Part shown: one piece after another, positions 38,901-47,678 of the stretch
Position numbering within the stretch: position 1 is the stretch's first letter
Layout of the letters: the number at the start of each line of letters is the position of its first letter
Source: Listeria booriae
GTDB lineage: Bacteria; Bacillota; Bacilli; Lactobacillales; Listeriaceae
Reading direction: 5' to 3'
DNA length: 64,000 bases
Assembly: GCF_000766865.1 (NCBI RefSeq)
Contig: NZ_JNFA01000011.1
Location: 372,001 to 436,000 of the forward strand
The notes under the pieces: model-generated
What the model was told of the DNA's origin: nothing
Databases searched by the model: none
The model's input: the letters and a program-made list of their open reading frames with translations, nothing else
Position numbers and translations under genes: made by a program

Positions 38901-39448
38901 ATGTCTTCCTTCACAGACGTGTTAAAATGCAAATTCCGCAAATCCGTGTTCGGCAAAACATCTTTAAATCGCACTTCATTACCGTCAACGCTTGATTCCA
39001 CGTCCTTTACGGCAGTCAGTTCCTTCTCGCCCTCAGCAGATTCAAAACGAAACGCAATCGCTTCATTCCCCTCGCCAAAAACGCTATACTTCCCGTCTTC
39101 CATCTTCGGTAAAAAACTTGCCTTAATTTCGGTACGTTCCGCTTCGATAACATTATCTTCCGTCGTCACCAAATCGTTCGACACCCGTTCCCACTCGCCA
39201 TCTTCCTTCACATTCACAGGCTCCGTGAAAATCTGTTTCGTAAATGTCCCATTCTGATTATCATAAACAATCTCATTCTCCGTACGTTCCTCAACCAACT
39301 CAACCGGTTTCGCTTGCACCGTCGTTTTCGGCGTTGGAAACACATCTCCCTTGACTTCCTCAGCCCGCGGTTCAAATGCCGGTAAAGTCGAAACTACCAA
39401 AGCAATAACCATCCAGACTAACAACCCTTTTTTCAGCCACATCTTCAT
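32909..39448 (-). CDS. Secreted RHS/YD-repeat polymorphic toxin (WapA-like)
   Basis: 2179 residues. Signal peptide 1-29. A DNRLRE-like wall/carbohydrate-associated domain spans about 283-460 (DAHIASAYPTTNYSGSKLWD), then two fibronectin-III-like modules to about 720. A DUF6531-like RHS start (GGEVNATNGNFLFSETDF) is near 750. Many YD repeats follow, interrupted at about 1135-1465 by two CBM-like beta-sandwiches (LLLNNGFEGGETLPNW). The RHS-associated core ends near 2030 with ARYYEPEQGVFISIDP. A hydrophobic segment is near 2060-2085. The last ~58 residues (from GDTAFQGVSTETLKEWYKKA) are strongly basic and are the probable toxin tip, possibly a nuclease. ATG with GAGGAG at 7 nt. No LPXTG. The cell-contact or secreted toxin role is known for WapA and inferred here. 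Confidence 0.9.
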   Translation of the reverse strand: MKMWLKKGLLVWMVIALVVSTLPAFEPRAEEVKGDVFPTPKTTVQAKPVELVEERTENEIVYDNQNGTFTKQIFTEPVNVKEDGEWERVSNDLVTTEDNVIEAERTEIKASFLPKMEDGKYSVFGEGNEAIAFRFESAEGEKELTAVKDVESSVDGNEVRFKDVLPNTDLRNLHFNTSVKEDIVVNEYNGFNMYNFRLDTKLKVEQLEDGSITFTNRKGKVVFELPKPVMSDSNVDEKSGIAASSDAVEFKLEALTSTAYALQVVADADWLKAEDREYPVYIDPSVQLKKVTDAHIASAYPTTNYSGSKLWDAGQGEYTLSVGQYDGTTGINYAYIKPDVSSLAKASIESATFKAYATWHYYPSTPNLVKLDEVKGAWTPGAITWNNKPTATNIAQTNVGRDQWASFNVKDTVQAWAQGTRVNYGFMMHTTNTQGFWKKFTATETGKNVPYLEVTYSYAQPAKATVKTTSNGPGTGTGYMDLTWNAVPGATGYRLLISNGYNYEHIPVGNVTTWTSKGKKIFPTQAEIDEGEFEFHTDGKGVEFANDPRELYENGYQAGSGFGLRNQQKYIVRVLATFPGGDSPASDITDVYMPIETPETPTGKAYANLAGSNSGYVQVNWAPVANAEGYYVTMFDGKKDVQFDVGNKTSWTTQGKGLWATPAEIAAGGWELHTDGKGAELAQDPSPVYKNSGGTLGHLKTYAFRVKAYTKTGKQAASAISGIYKPTIPQVGSQQGMVDYWTSIPVIGGEVNATNGNFLFSETDFELEGRGPSINISRTFNSQNDQVGLFGKGWTSTLETRVAEQPNGDVILFESDNKTQLFTKNDTKYEAPAGVYSELSKTANGFLLVEQDKSEVAFNAAGQLLSEKDQNGNTLMYTYTGGKLTSMKDASGRTVSFGYASGGAQITKVSGPENRDVTFSYDAQKQLTMSTTPRGKQYRYGYTDGLLTAIYDPKHTDQKPYKTAYEYTDKKLVKVTDPVGKATTLSYAPEKREATLVNAKGKKTVYTYNLAGNPEKVIVDADGLKLTTTTSYEANNLIKEVSPKGQEETYTYDADGNVTSVTDPYGTEKYAYNENNDVISATDTENRETTTAYSGADAVSETIQTEANMSSVTQYDAYGNPISGSGDLSAAGNLLLNNGFEGGETLPNWKMLQSNTTGGLSFDSSEKGPGSLGGSGALKISSEGASTEKGYTAATQYVDVEPNTTYTLSATIKTANMTNSDAFLMARLQTAASKDVTDGNVWNSNRAATMQGNRNWLKRQMTFTTTKETNKVLIYLMSEQMAGAKGKGTVWYDNVQLEKGSTASSYNPLVNNSVENSTELTADGWVRAGNTSLTAMRITDTEAFSGDSSVQHERKATTEENAFLRQTVTLNQTTAKAVTITGMSKSENAKASGTSKLSDDYALWADVRYTDGTNEYVRARFPLGTNDWNRSAVVVKPTKPIQTIRVSTMFQNSATGKAWFDDVRILDGEVMTKNTYDSNGNYVVASYDEENRKTAFTYDVYGNKLTETDEKGNTKKLEYNADNQLTKTTLANGTAVAYKYDDNGNTTEKFVTADGKEQQNSYAYDSDNKVTQFTDALGRKISYEYDANANETKLTKPNGDIIESIYDSADRASGIKWNGQTAFNFQFDPNGNVTKVTDSVNGVVRDKSYDDADRITKQVERGGSTSWVYKDKPSKDNKGKSDKISEIATTHGSHNYKATYSYNNINQNTRVNDGTRNYYLDYDEFGNVSSFITGNGVGSTYNFDATKKITEVQIGTKDGSTLFEESYTYDDAGNRISIENKKDGKTSYSYDSINQLTKETLSDGTVKAYSYDGFGNRTKVIDSNKTEDTIASYNEGNQLTTWDNDKITYDTNGNRLSDGKYSYTWNIADQLTAITRKGDSTPFITYKYDDDNRRIEKNNEGEVTKYYYHGDSIEVLYETDGTGNVLRQYVYSDNRVRLAMKVGTKTLFYQYNAHGDVIALTDETGTVVASYSYDAWGNVLSSNEKTIEAKQNTFGFAGYKYDKEIGMYYLIARYYEPEQGVFISIDPDPGSEDNPITMNGYNYANNNPVMYFDADGRLAWVAGFYFVPGIGQVAMVATAVGAGIYVGWKYKKQIRRGASRAWKKVKGWGRSIRKFAKGGKQRIGDTAFQGVSTETLKEWYKKAKGQEKLRIKKELKAREEANARKRQGNKKSKGKSKKN

Positions 39449-39492
39449 GCAAAAACTCCTCTGTTTTTTGTATTTTTTCTAGCTCTCCCTTA

Positions 39493-39544
39493 GGTGAAAG
39501 CGTTCACCAACTTTTAAAGTAACATATTTTACATTGGAAAACAA
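39493..39544 (-). promoter_or_regulatory. RHS toxin promoter and cre site
   Basis: Minus-strand TTGTTT (39544-39539), 17 nt, TACTTT (39521-39516). The dyad GGTGAACGCTTTCACC (39493-39508) begins 7 nt after the -10 box and matches the CcpA consensus with one or two deviations. Binding there would cover the start point. Confidence 0.6.
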
Positions 39545-39676
39545 TTCTTTTTTTCGAATAACTCAATATTCATACACAATTCACTAAAAACCTATTTACA
39601 CACAGTAAAAATCTTCATATCACCTCCTTACCATTCATTATACGAACATACGTTTGATTTGTAAATAGGGGGAGTC

Positions 39677-39968
39677 TCCCAAATTGAAAAGCTGAAAGAG
39701 CCCGTTAGCCCTGACAGAAACTGGAGCGGCCGCAGGAAAAGTCCTCTTTTGACTTTTTCGGAGGGCGTGAAGTTTCCGAAGGGCTGGCTCTTGAAGCTGG
39801 ATCCGGAGGCGCTAAACACGATGCCAATTCCTTACATGCCCAAACACCAACAACCTCCCAACCCCAAATCATTCTAAACTCCCCGCCATAAGAACCACCA
39901 ATGGATTACATATTCACTTCGTTCCTATGCATATTGAGGTTCTAACTCAGCAAAGCTCCCCGCTATGA
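39677..39968 (-). repeat. ~300-bp structured repeat, copy A
   Basis: Its reverse complement aligns with 41651-41949 over almost the full length, including TTAGAACCTCAATATGCATA, GGAACGAAGTGA, GCATGTAAGGA and CTGTCAGGGCTAA. It reads on the minus strand toward the toxin gene. It contains the hairpin AAAAGTC-loop-GACTTTT. The minus-strand ORF across it (39628-39819) has no coding support. Confidence 0.75.
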
Positions 39969-40036
39969 AACACCACGTTCCACCCCTGAAACATATTCCA
40001 ACCCACTGAAACATCAACCCGAATCGCCAAATAATA

Positions 40037-41565
<1,529 letters not shown>

Positions 41566-41573
41566 AAATAGGG

Positions 41574-41607
41574 TTCACCAGGCATGGTTTGAAGCATGTC
41601 TGGTGAA
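41574..41607 (+). other. Hairpin after GH1 gene
   Basis: TTCACCAGGCATG / CATGTCTGGTGAA forms a 13-bp stem with one G-T pair, right after the stop. No T run follows, so it is either a leaky terminator or an mRNA 3'-end stabiliser. Confidence 0.5.
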
Positions 41608-41623
41608 TATGGTTTGGTTGAAG

Positions 41624-41637
41624 AGAAAGCGTTAACA
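41624..41637 (+). promoter_or_regulatory. Candidate cre site upstream of EIIC
   Basis: AGAAAGCGTTAACA differs from the cre consensus TGWAANCGNTNWCA at the first position. It lies just upstream of repeat copy B, 330 bp before the EIIC gene. Confidence 0.5.
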
Positions 41638-41650
41638 AAGCTGGGTTTGT

Positions 41651-41949
41651 TGTGGTTCTTATGAAGCGTACTTTGCTGAATTAGAACCTCAATATGCATA
41701 GGAACGAAGTGAGTATGTAATCCATTAGTGGTTCTTATGACAGTGAGCTTAGAATGACTTGGGATTGGGAGGTTAGTGGGTGTTTGGGCATGTAAGGATT
41801 TGGCGTCTTGTTTGGCGCCTTCGGATCCAGCCTCACACGCCAACCCTTCGGAGCTTTCACAGCCTCCGCAAAAACCAAAAGAGGGTTTTTACTGCGCCTG
41901 CTCCAAGCTCTGTCAGGGCTAAACGGGCGTGCTCGGCTTTTCAATTTAG
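41651..41949 (+). repeat. ~300-bp structured repeat, copy B
   Basis: Inverted partner of copy A, filling the gap between the GH1 and EIIC genes and ending at the EIIC ribosome site. It contains AGAACC/GGTTCT pairings, CGGAG/CTCCG, and AAAAACC-loop-GGTTTTT near the 3' end. Two base pairs of the last stem differ from copy A on both sides (compensatory). Function unknown; a leader RNA or a mobile repeat are both possible. Confidence 0.75.
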
Positions 41950-41964
41950 AAAGGGGTTTATACA

Positions 41965-43326
41965 ATGAGTTTAATGACAAAGTTTGAACATGGGATGGAG
42001 AAAGCGCTTGTACCGGTTGCCAATAAGCTGAATTCACAGCGGCACATTGCTGCCATTCGTGATGCTTTTATTTTAGTTTTCCCATTAATTATGGCGGGTT
42101 CTATCATCCTATTAATTAACTTCGCGGTACTTAGTCCAGACGGATTTATCGCAAAAATCTTGTTCTTGGGTAAAATATTCCCGAATCTTGCGGAGGCTCA
42201 AGCGATTTTTGCGCCAGTACTACAAGGTTCAACCAATATTATGGCCATTCTTATTACATTTTTAGTAGCACGTAATTTAGCAATTTTCTTCCAGCAAGAT
42301 GATTTATTATGTGGTTTGACAGCGATAGGCTCGTTCTTCATCATCTACACGCCTTACTTAGTTGTCGATAACCAAGCATATATGACTACAAAATTCTTAG
42401 GGGCTCAAGGTCTTTTCGTAGCTCTAATCGTTGGTATTATTACAGGGGAAGTCTTCAGCCGTCTTGCACGTGCGCCGAGACTTACAATCAAAATGCCAGC
42501 TCAAGTTCCACCAGCAGTTTCTCGTTCTTTTAAAGTATTGATTCCAGTTATCTTAGTTATGATTTTGTTCTCTGTTTTGAACTATTTGATTTCTTTAATC
42601 GCTCCAGATGGCTTGCATGACCTTGTTTATACAGTGATTCAATCACCGCTAAAAGACATGGGTACGAATATTTATTCTGTACTATTACTTGGCTTTATTT
42701 CCAACTTACTATGGGTTCTTGGTATTCACGGACCAAATACGATTGCTGCGATTCGTGACACCATTTTCACAGAGCCTAACTTAGCAAACTTAAACTACGT
42801 AGCCGCACACGGTTCTTCATGGGGCGCGCCTTACCCAACAACTTGGGCAGGTCTAAATGACGCTTTTGCGAACTATGGTGGTTCTGGTATGACGCTCGGT
42901 CTTTTGATTGCGATTTTCATTGCTTCTAAACGTGCCGATCACCGCGATATTGCGAAACTTTCGATTGCACCAGGTCTTTTCAACATCAATGAACCGGTTA
43001 TTTTCGGTCTTCCAATCGTGCTGAATCCGATTATGGTTATTCCGTTCATCTTTGTTCCAGCGATCAACACATTAATTGGTTACTTCTTCATTCACTTCAA
43101 AATCATTCCGCCAGTGGCCTATCAAGTACCTTGGACAACACCAGGTCCACTAATTCCGTTCCTTGGTACCGGAGGAAATTGGCTCGCATTACTTGTCGGT
43201 CTGCTTTGTCTAGCCGTTGCAACCTTGTGTTACCTACCGTTCGTTCTTGTATCTAATAAAGTAGCCGCAAGTGACGCGCAAATGGACGCAAACGCAACAG
43301 AATCAGCAGTAGCTACTGAAAAATAG
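41965..43326 (+). CDS. PTS lactose/cellobiose-family EIIC permease
   Basis: 453 residues, about ten membrane segments; the membrane channel of a cellobiose-type phosphotransferase system. Conserved features include the FNINEPVIFGLPIVLNP loop near residue 345 and GIHGPNTI. ATG with AAAGGGG at 8 nt. No EIIA or EIIB gene is present in the operon, so it must borrow these from elsewhere. Followed after 13 bp by the ROK kinase. Confidence 0.92.
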   Translation: MSLMTKFEHGMEKALVPVANKLNSQRHIAAIRDAFILVFPLIMAGSIILLINFAVLSPDGFIAKILFLGKIFPNLAEAQAIFAPVLQGSTNIMAILITFLVARNLAIFFQQDDLLCGLTAIGSFFIIYTPYLVVDNQAYMTTKFLGAQGLFVALIVGIITGEVFSRLARAPRLTIKMPAQVPPAVSRSFKVLIPVILVMILFSVLNYLISLIAPDGLHDLVYTVIQSPLKDMGTNIYSVLLLGFISNLLWVLGIHGPNTIAAIRDTIFTEPNLANLNYVAAHGSSWGAPYPTTWAGLNDAFANYGGSGMTLGLLIAIFIASKRADHRDIAKLSIAPGLFNINEPVIFGLPIVLNPIMVIPFIFVPAINTLIGYFFIHFKIIPPVAYQVPWTTPGPLIPFLGTGGNWLALLVGLLCLAVATLCYLPFVLVSNKVAASDAQMDANATESAVATEK

Positions 43327-43339
43327 GAGTTGAAAAAAT

Positions 43340-44218
43340 TTGAAAAACCTGGCAGCATTTGATATTGGTGGAACAACCTTAAAAATGGGACTCGTTTCAA
43401 GCGAAGGCACCATTATCCAACATGAAAAAATGACAATTCCTGATTTTGATGGCGAACTAATATTAGCAGGAATTTCAGATTATACGAAAAAACATGATGT
43501 AGCGGGCATTGCAATCAGCGCGCCCGGCTACATCAACCCAAAAACTGGCTTCATCACGATGGGCGGTGCCATCCGCGCTTTCGATAACTTTCCACTTCGC
43601 GAATACCTAGAAGAAAAAACAGGTCTTCCCGTCACTGTAGAAAACGACGCGAACTGCGTTGCCCTTTGCGAAAAATGGGTCGGCGGCGCACAAGACCTAG
43701 ATAATTTTCTATGTATGACCGTCGGAACAGGCATCGGCGGCGGCATTTTCATCGACGGCAAGCTGTACAGCGGCTCTAAATTCCGCGCTGGCGAATTCGG
43801 CTACCTTTTTAGCGACCGTCCAGGCAGTTTCGAACCCGGCAGCTACACAATGAACCAAACAACAACCATGCTCGTTTTGCGTCGCCAATACGCGGCACAT
43901 ACCGGCAAGGCGCTTCAGGAAGTCACAGGCGAAGAAATTTTTGCGGCGTACGACAATCATGACCCTATCGCTGAAAAATTGATTCACGACTTCTACACAG
44001 GTCTTTGTAGCGGTTTGTACAATCTGATTTACTGCTTCGATCCAAGCCATATCTTCATCGGCGGCGGTATCACAGATCGACCAACCTTCCTAGACGAGCT
44101 CAAACATCACATGGCCTTCTTCGGCCTTCGCGATACCGAACTCGAACTCGTCTCCCACAAAAACCAAGCCGGCCTTCTAGGCGCAGCATATCATCACCTA
44201 TTACTAACTAAAATATAA
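43340..44218 (+). CDS. ROK family sugar kinase
   Basis: 292 residues. ATP-binding loop AFDIGGTTLKMGL at the N terminus; the ROK catalytic region VENDANCVALCEKW near 95; TVGTGIGGGIFIDG near 125. The usual CxCGxxGC zinc motif is absent, as in the glucokinase-like branch without zinc. Probable substrate is glucose or a related sugar from the beta-glucosidase. TTG start with an AGGAG site. Last gene of the operon. Confidence 0.88.
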   Translation: MKNLAAFDIGGTTLKMGLVSSEGTIIQHEKMTIPDFDGELILAGISDYTKKHDVAGIAISAPGYINPKTGFITMGGAIRAFDNFPLREYLEEKTGLPVTVENDANCVALCEKWVGGAQDLDNFLCMTVGTGIGGGIFIDGKLYSGSKFRAGEFGYLFSDRPGSFEPGSYTMNQTTTMLVLRRQYAAHTGKALQEVTGEEIFAAYDNHDPIAEKLIHDFYTGLCSGLYNLIYCFDPSHIFIGGGITDRPTFLDELKHHMAFFGLRDTELELVSHKNQAGLLGAAYHHLLLTKI

Positions 44219-44266
44219 AAAACAAGGCGGAAAAATTCCTGAATCGGAGCTTTCCGCCTTGTTTTC
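44217..44266. terminator. Bidirectional terminator, ROK/RpiR
   Basis: 13-bp stem AACAAGGCGGAAA / TTTCCGCCTTGTT between convergent genes with A and T flanks. Confidence 0.9.
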
Positions 44267-44993
44267 ATATTTGATGTCTATTGTACGTCTTCTTCGCCAT
44301 CGCTTCCAGCAAGAACAAAACCGGAATCTGCGTCGTAATATTCGTCTCATGAATCATTTCCTGCGTGACATAATACGGAATATTAATATCCGACAAGCCC
44401 GCCAACGTATTTTTGCTTGAGTTTGTAATACTAATGATCTTGCTACCATACTGTTTCATGTTCTGCGCCTGGATAATGACCTGCGGCGTCTCACCCGAAA
44501 CCGACAAAATAACCATCACCGCATTATCAAATTGCTGCGCCGCGTTCGGATAAAACGGGTCCTTAATATAAAACGTCCGCTTCTGCAAATTCGAAAAAAA
44601 GCGCGACCCATACTCCGCTAAAATACCCGACGTCCCAATTCCCACAAACACGACCAGCTGCGCATCATCAATCACATCCACAGCCTTATCCAGAATCTCA
44701 TCATAATCCCGACGCAACGTCCGTTCAAAAAACTCCTCCAAAACCTCAATCGTATCCGCCGTCTTCTTCTTGCCCTTTTCCTTAGAAGCCTGTTTCAGCT
44801 GCACCTTAAACTCCGAAAATCCGTCATACCCCAGTTTCCTCGTAAACCTCACAATCGAAGCCGCCGACACATGCGTCTCATCCGCCAACTCCCGCACCCG
44901 CATATACATTACCTTTTCAGGATTATCCATTATGTATCGATATAAATGCAATTCCGTCTCCGTAAACTTACTCACCACTTCATAAGGAAACAT
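44265..44993 (-). CDS. RpiR family transcriptional regulator
   Basis: 242 residues: HTH (LADETHVSAASIVRFTRKLGY, about 38-58) and SIS domain (VVFVGIGTSGILAEYGSRFF; VILSVSGETPQVIIQA). Convergent with the GH1-EIIC-ROK genes, in the place recalled for the regulator in Listeria. Likely effector is a sugar phosphate from beta-glucoside use. Confidence 0.87.
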   Translation of the reverse strand: MFPYEVVSKFTETELHLYRYIMDNPEKVMYMRVRELADETHVSAASIVRFTRKLGYDGFSEFKVQLKQASKEKGKKKTADTIEVLEEFFERTLRRDYDEILDKAVDVIDDAQLVVFVGIGTSGILAEYGSRFFSNLQKRTFYIKDPFYPNAAQQFDNAVMVILSVSGETPQVIIQAQNMKQYGSKIISITNSSKNTLAGLSDINIPYYVTQEMIHETNITTQIPVLFLLEAMAKKTYNRHQI

Positions 44994-45135
44994 TCACAAC
45001 TCATCCTTTCAAAAAATATTCGCCCATACAACCATTGCGACCAAACATTTCTACAGATACTATAAATTGAGTATACGTTAACTCCGTGTTTTTTAACAGT
45101 TTAAATATTATCCGTCAAAATTGTCAAGGTGAATT

Positions 45136-45149
45136 ATTTCCCGGGAAAT
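45136..45149. promoter_or_regulatory. Noc-binding site 1 (perfect)
   Basis: ATTTCCCGGGAAAT is an exact match to the 14-bp nucleoid-occlusion (Noc) site known in Bacillus subtilis. Intergenic, just beyond the Nudix gene stop. Confidence 0.85.
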
Positions 45150-45153
45150 AAAC

Positions 45154-45762
45154 TCATAATATTCCCCGAAGCTCCATCGCGTCAATCAATTTCCCATAAT
45201 AATTATTCTCTTCCAACGTAAACTGGCGCATGCCAACCATCTCATCCACAGGTTCTTCCACGCCCAATTTAAATCCACGAACACGCAACGCATCCGCTTC
45301 CCCTTTAAAGAAAGCCCGAAATTCCTGCAAATTCGCCGTCACCATTCCGCCGACTTCTTCCTCTTGCAAATCAAAATCGGCCAAAGTTCCCGCAAACTTA
45401 TACAAAAATACATGGCAAAACTCGCGATCCACAAAGCCAGCCGTCACATAACTCGTGGCAATCACGCCAAGCGACACCAAATCATCAAAAGTAACCGCCA
45501 CACCTAACTCCTCTTTTACCTCACGAATCCCGTCCAGCACCGTCTCATCCTGCGTCAAATGCCCCGCTGCCGTTATATCATAAAGCCCCGCAAAGTCCTT
45601 CTTCTTGTCGCTGCGATATTGAATAAAAATCTCCGTCAAATCCTCCGAAACAAACCAACAATGAAATGTTTCGTGCCACAAACCCTTATGATGCACATCG
45701 TCGCGGCTCGCCGTCCCAATTTGCTGATGCTCCACATTGAAAATCTTCAGTTTTTCCACCAT
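45154..45762 (-). CDS. Nudix hydrolase
   Basis: 202 residues. The Nudix box GHLTQDETVLDGIREVKEEL-G fits GX5EX7REUXEEXGU, coordinating Mg2+ for hydrolysis of a nucleoside-diphosphate-linked compound. N-terminal WHETFHCWFV recalls isopentenyl-diphosphate-isomerase-like Nudix proteins (YfcD type). Substrate unknown. Monocistronic. Confidence 0.87.
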   Translation of the reverse strand: MVEKLKIFNVEHQQIGTASRDDVHHKGLWHETFHCWFVSEDLTEIFIQYRSDKKKDFAGLYDITAAGHLTQDETVLDGIREVKEELGVAVTFDDLVSLGVIATSYVTAGFVDREFCHVFLYKFAGTLADFDLQEEEVGGMVTANLQEFRAFFKGEADALRVRGFKLGVEEPVDEMVGMRQFTLEENNYYGKLIDAMELRGIL

Positions 45763-45804
45763 TCTAAGTTCCTCCTTCTATTTCTAAAAACCATCCGCAC
45801 CTAA

Positions 45805-45836
45805 CAAAAGATGCTGTCCATCACAGAACAGCATCC
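45805..45836 (-). terminator. Terminator of DUF1129-like gene
   Basis: Minus-strand GATGCTGT / ACAGCATC stem with a 10-nt loop followed by TTTTGTT. Confidence 0.75.
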
Positions 45837-45843
45837 AATTCCC

Positions 45844-46503
45844 TTACAAATTCGGGATATTTTTCTTTTTCTTCAAGTAGAAACGTAATACTAGAAGCAA
45901 TGCACCCACAATAACCATTGGATATGGATCCATTTCGTAATTCCAGCTTGCCGGAACAATCACTTGCACAACCGTCATAATCGTCATCCAAACCAGAATA
46001 ACAACCATCGCTATCACAAGATACTTCCACGTTCCACCCTTTTCGCCTTGGCGCATAGCACCAGCGTACTTACGCAATACCATCATGGCCGCACCACCGA
46101 CAAGGAATGTCACGAACAACACTGCCAAGCCAAGCGTTTGCCCTTGGAAAATCGCGCTCACACCACTAATTAGCATCATCGCACCAAGTACGAGCAAACC
46201 GCCATCTAACGCGATCCACCACTTACCAGCCGTTTCACCAACTGGCGCAGCCTTCACTGTCAAAGCTTTTACATATTCTGTAGGCGTCACATCGAATAAT
46301 TTCCGAGCTGTCACACCTTGTTTCTGATTCTCAAGTATTTTCTCCGTCATTTCATAAATCATATTCGCCTGCTGTTCCTCACCGTACTGTCCCAACTCAC
46401 GAAGATGCTTCTCAACTTCTTGTACATATTGCAAATTACGCTTCGTCAAATCCGACTTCATCTCGTCAATTTGCGGCTTCACTGTTTCTACTTCTGTTGT
46501 CAC
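45844..46503 (-). CDS. DUF1129-like membrane protein
   Basis: 219 residues: an N-terminal helical domain (LTKRNLQYVQEVEKHL; KQGVTARKLFDVTPTEYV) and four predicted membrane segments (near 95-215), ending YLKKKKNIPNL. This layout is that of the DUF1129 family common in Listeria; function unknown. Not obviously linked to neighbours. Confidence 0.75.
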   Translation of the reverse strand: MTTEVETVKPQIDEMKSDLTKRNLQYVQEVEKHLRELGQYGEEQQANMIYEMTEKILENQKQGVTARKLFDVTPTEYVKALTVKAAPVGETAGKWWIALDGGLLVLGAMMLISGVSAIFQGQTLGLAVLFVTFLVGGAAMMVLRKYAGAMRQGEKGGTWKYLVIAMVVILVWMTIMTVVQVIVPASWNYEMDPYPMVIVGALLLVLRFYLKKKKNIPNL

Positions 46504-46573
46504 CGATAAAATCCTCCCTCACACTTACTTAACTCCATTATAACCTAAGTTAGCACCGAGAAGAAGCATAAAT

Positions 46574-47668
46574 TTACAAACGCTTTCCAAAAATAAATCG
46601 CGCCCCATTCCAAACACAAATCCCCATGATCACAATAAAAATCGCGATAAACAACAAGAATCCCAGCGAATCAGACAATTTTGCAAACGTTTGAATCATA
46701 TTCGCCACCAACATCCCAACAATCGAACTACCAATAACTAACATCCAAACTCGCATTTTCGGATAAACAAACAACCGCCCATTCGTCTCCAACGACTCCC
46801 GCACAACTGCCCACAAACCAATCAAAACCAACCCACACAAAACCACCACTTGCAAAACTAGCGGCACATAAGCCGGTCGAACAAACCCAAACGGCTCAAA
46901 CACGCGGAAATAATCACTCCAATAACTAAGTTGCCCCGTCTTCCCATCATATACATGCTGATGCACATTCATCGAAAACTGCAAAACCACACTCGGCAAC
47001 AAAAACGCACCAATCGTCAACAAAATCCCGCCAAGCGCCGTTCCACTCAAATACCCCGCCACAATCGGTACTAAAAACAGAATCAAATACGCCAGCCACG
47101 AACCCAAAATATCCATCCATAATTTTTGCAAGTCGAAATCAATGAACTCCGCTGGGACATGCGTTGTGAAGTACAGCAAACCAAGCCCTAAACTCACAAA
47201 ATAGCCCACCGTAATCACAATAACCCCGAGCAACACCTTCACACCAAAAATCGCCTTTTTCGAATATGGCAACAGCGCCGTAAAATGATCCCCTCGCGTA
47301 TAGCGCTCCAAAATCACCAAACAAGCCCCAAAAACCACCGAAAAAATCAAAGTCAGTGTAAATGGAACTCCTACCGTAAAACCTAGAAAGAAATATGTAT
47401 ACTGATCCTCGTGCGCTAGTTTCGTCTCATGCGCCAAATAGCGCACCGTCAAATCATCCTTAATCTCCTTATCCGTCATCGCAAAATCCGCATCCACCTT
47501 CTGCGACTCTAGAAACTCCGCCGAATGATAATGCGCATTATTTTCCTTCCAACTATTCGCCTCATTCACAAACCCAACCATAAAAGCCAACAAAAACGCT
47601 AAAAGAACACACGGAACCATCCAGCGAATTCCGCGCCATTCCTTATACCAAAGCCCCTTTTCTCGCAT
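46574..47668 (-). CDS. ABC-2 type permease
   Basis: 364 residues with multiple membrane segments. Start at the ATG 47668 (AGGAGGG, 5 nt), giving MREKGLWYKEWRGIRW, which aligns with the start of the neighbouring permease; the longer frame to 47716 has no site. Third gene of an operon GntR-ATPase-permease-permease. The two permeases are paralogues, probably a heterodimer. Substrate unknown; cell-envelope stress or peptide export is typical for YtrA-linked systems. Confidence 0.85.
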   Translation of the reverse strand: MREKGLWYKEWRGIRWMVPCVLLAFLLAFMVGFVNEANSWKENNAHYHSAEFLESQKVDADFAMTDKEIKDDLTVRYLAHETKLAHEDQYTYFFLGFTVGVPFTLTLIFSVVFGACLVILERYTRGDHFTALLPYSKKAIFGVKVLLGVIVITVGYFVSLGLGLLYFTTHVPAEFIDFDLQKLWMDILGSWLAYLILFLVPIVAGYLSGTALGGILLTIGAFLLPSVVLQFSMNVHQHVYDGKTGQLSYWSDYFRVFEPFGFVRPAYVPLVLQVVVLCGLVLIGLWAVVRESLETNGRLFVYPKMRVWMLVIGSSIVGMLVANMIQTFAKLSDSLGFLLFIAIFIVIMGICVWNGARFIFGKRL

Positions 47669-47678
47669 GAAGTCCCTC

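Noticed and set aside
39628-39819. 63-residue minus-strand ORF in repeat copy A
   Set aside because: Not matched by the corresponding frame in copy B; no convincing ribosome site or family.
41735-42037. 100-residue minus-strand ORF across repeat copy B
   Set aside because: The frame is not kept in copy A and runs into the EIIC coding region; the repeat shows RNA-type covariation rather than coding conservation.
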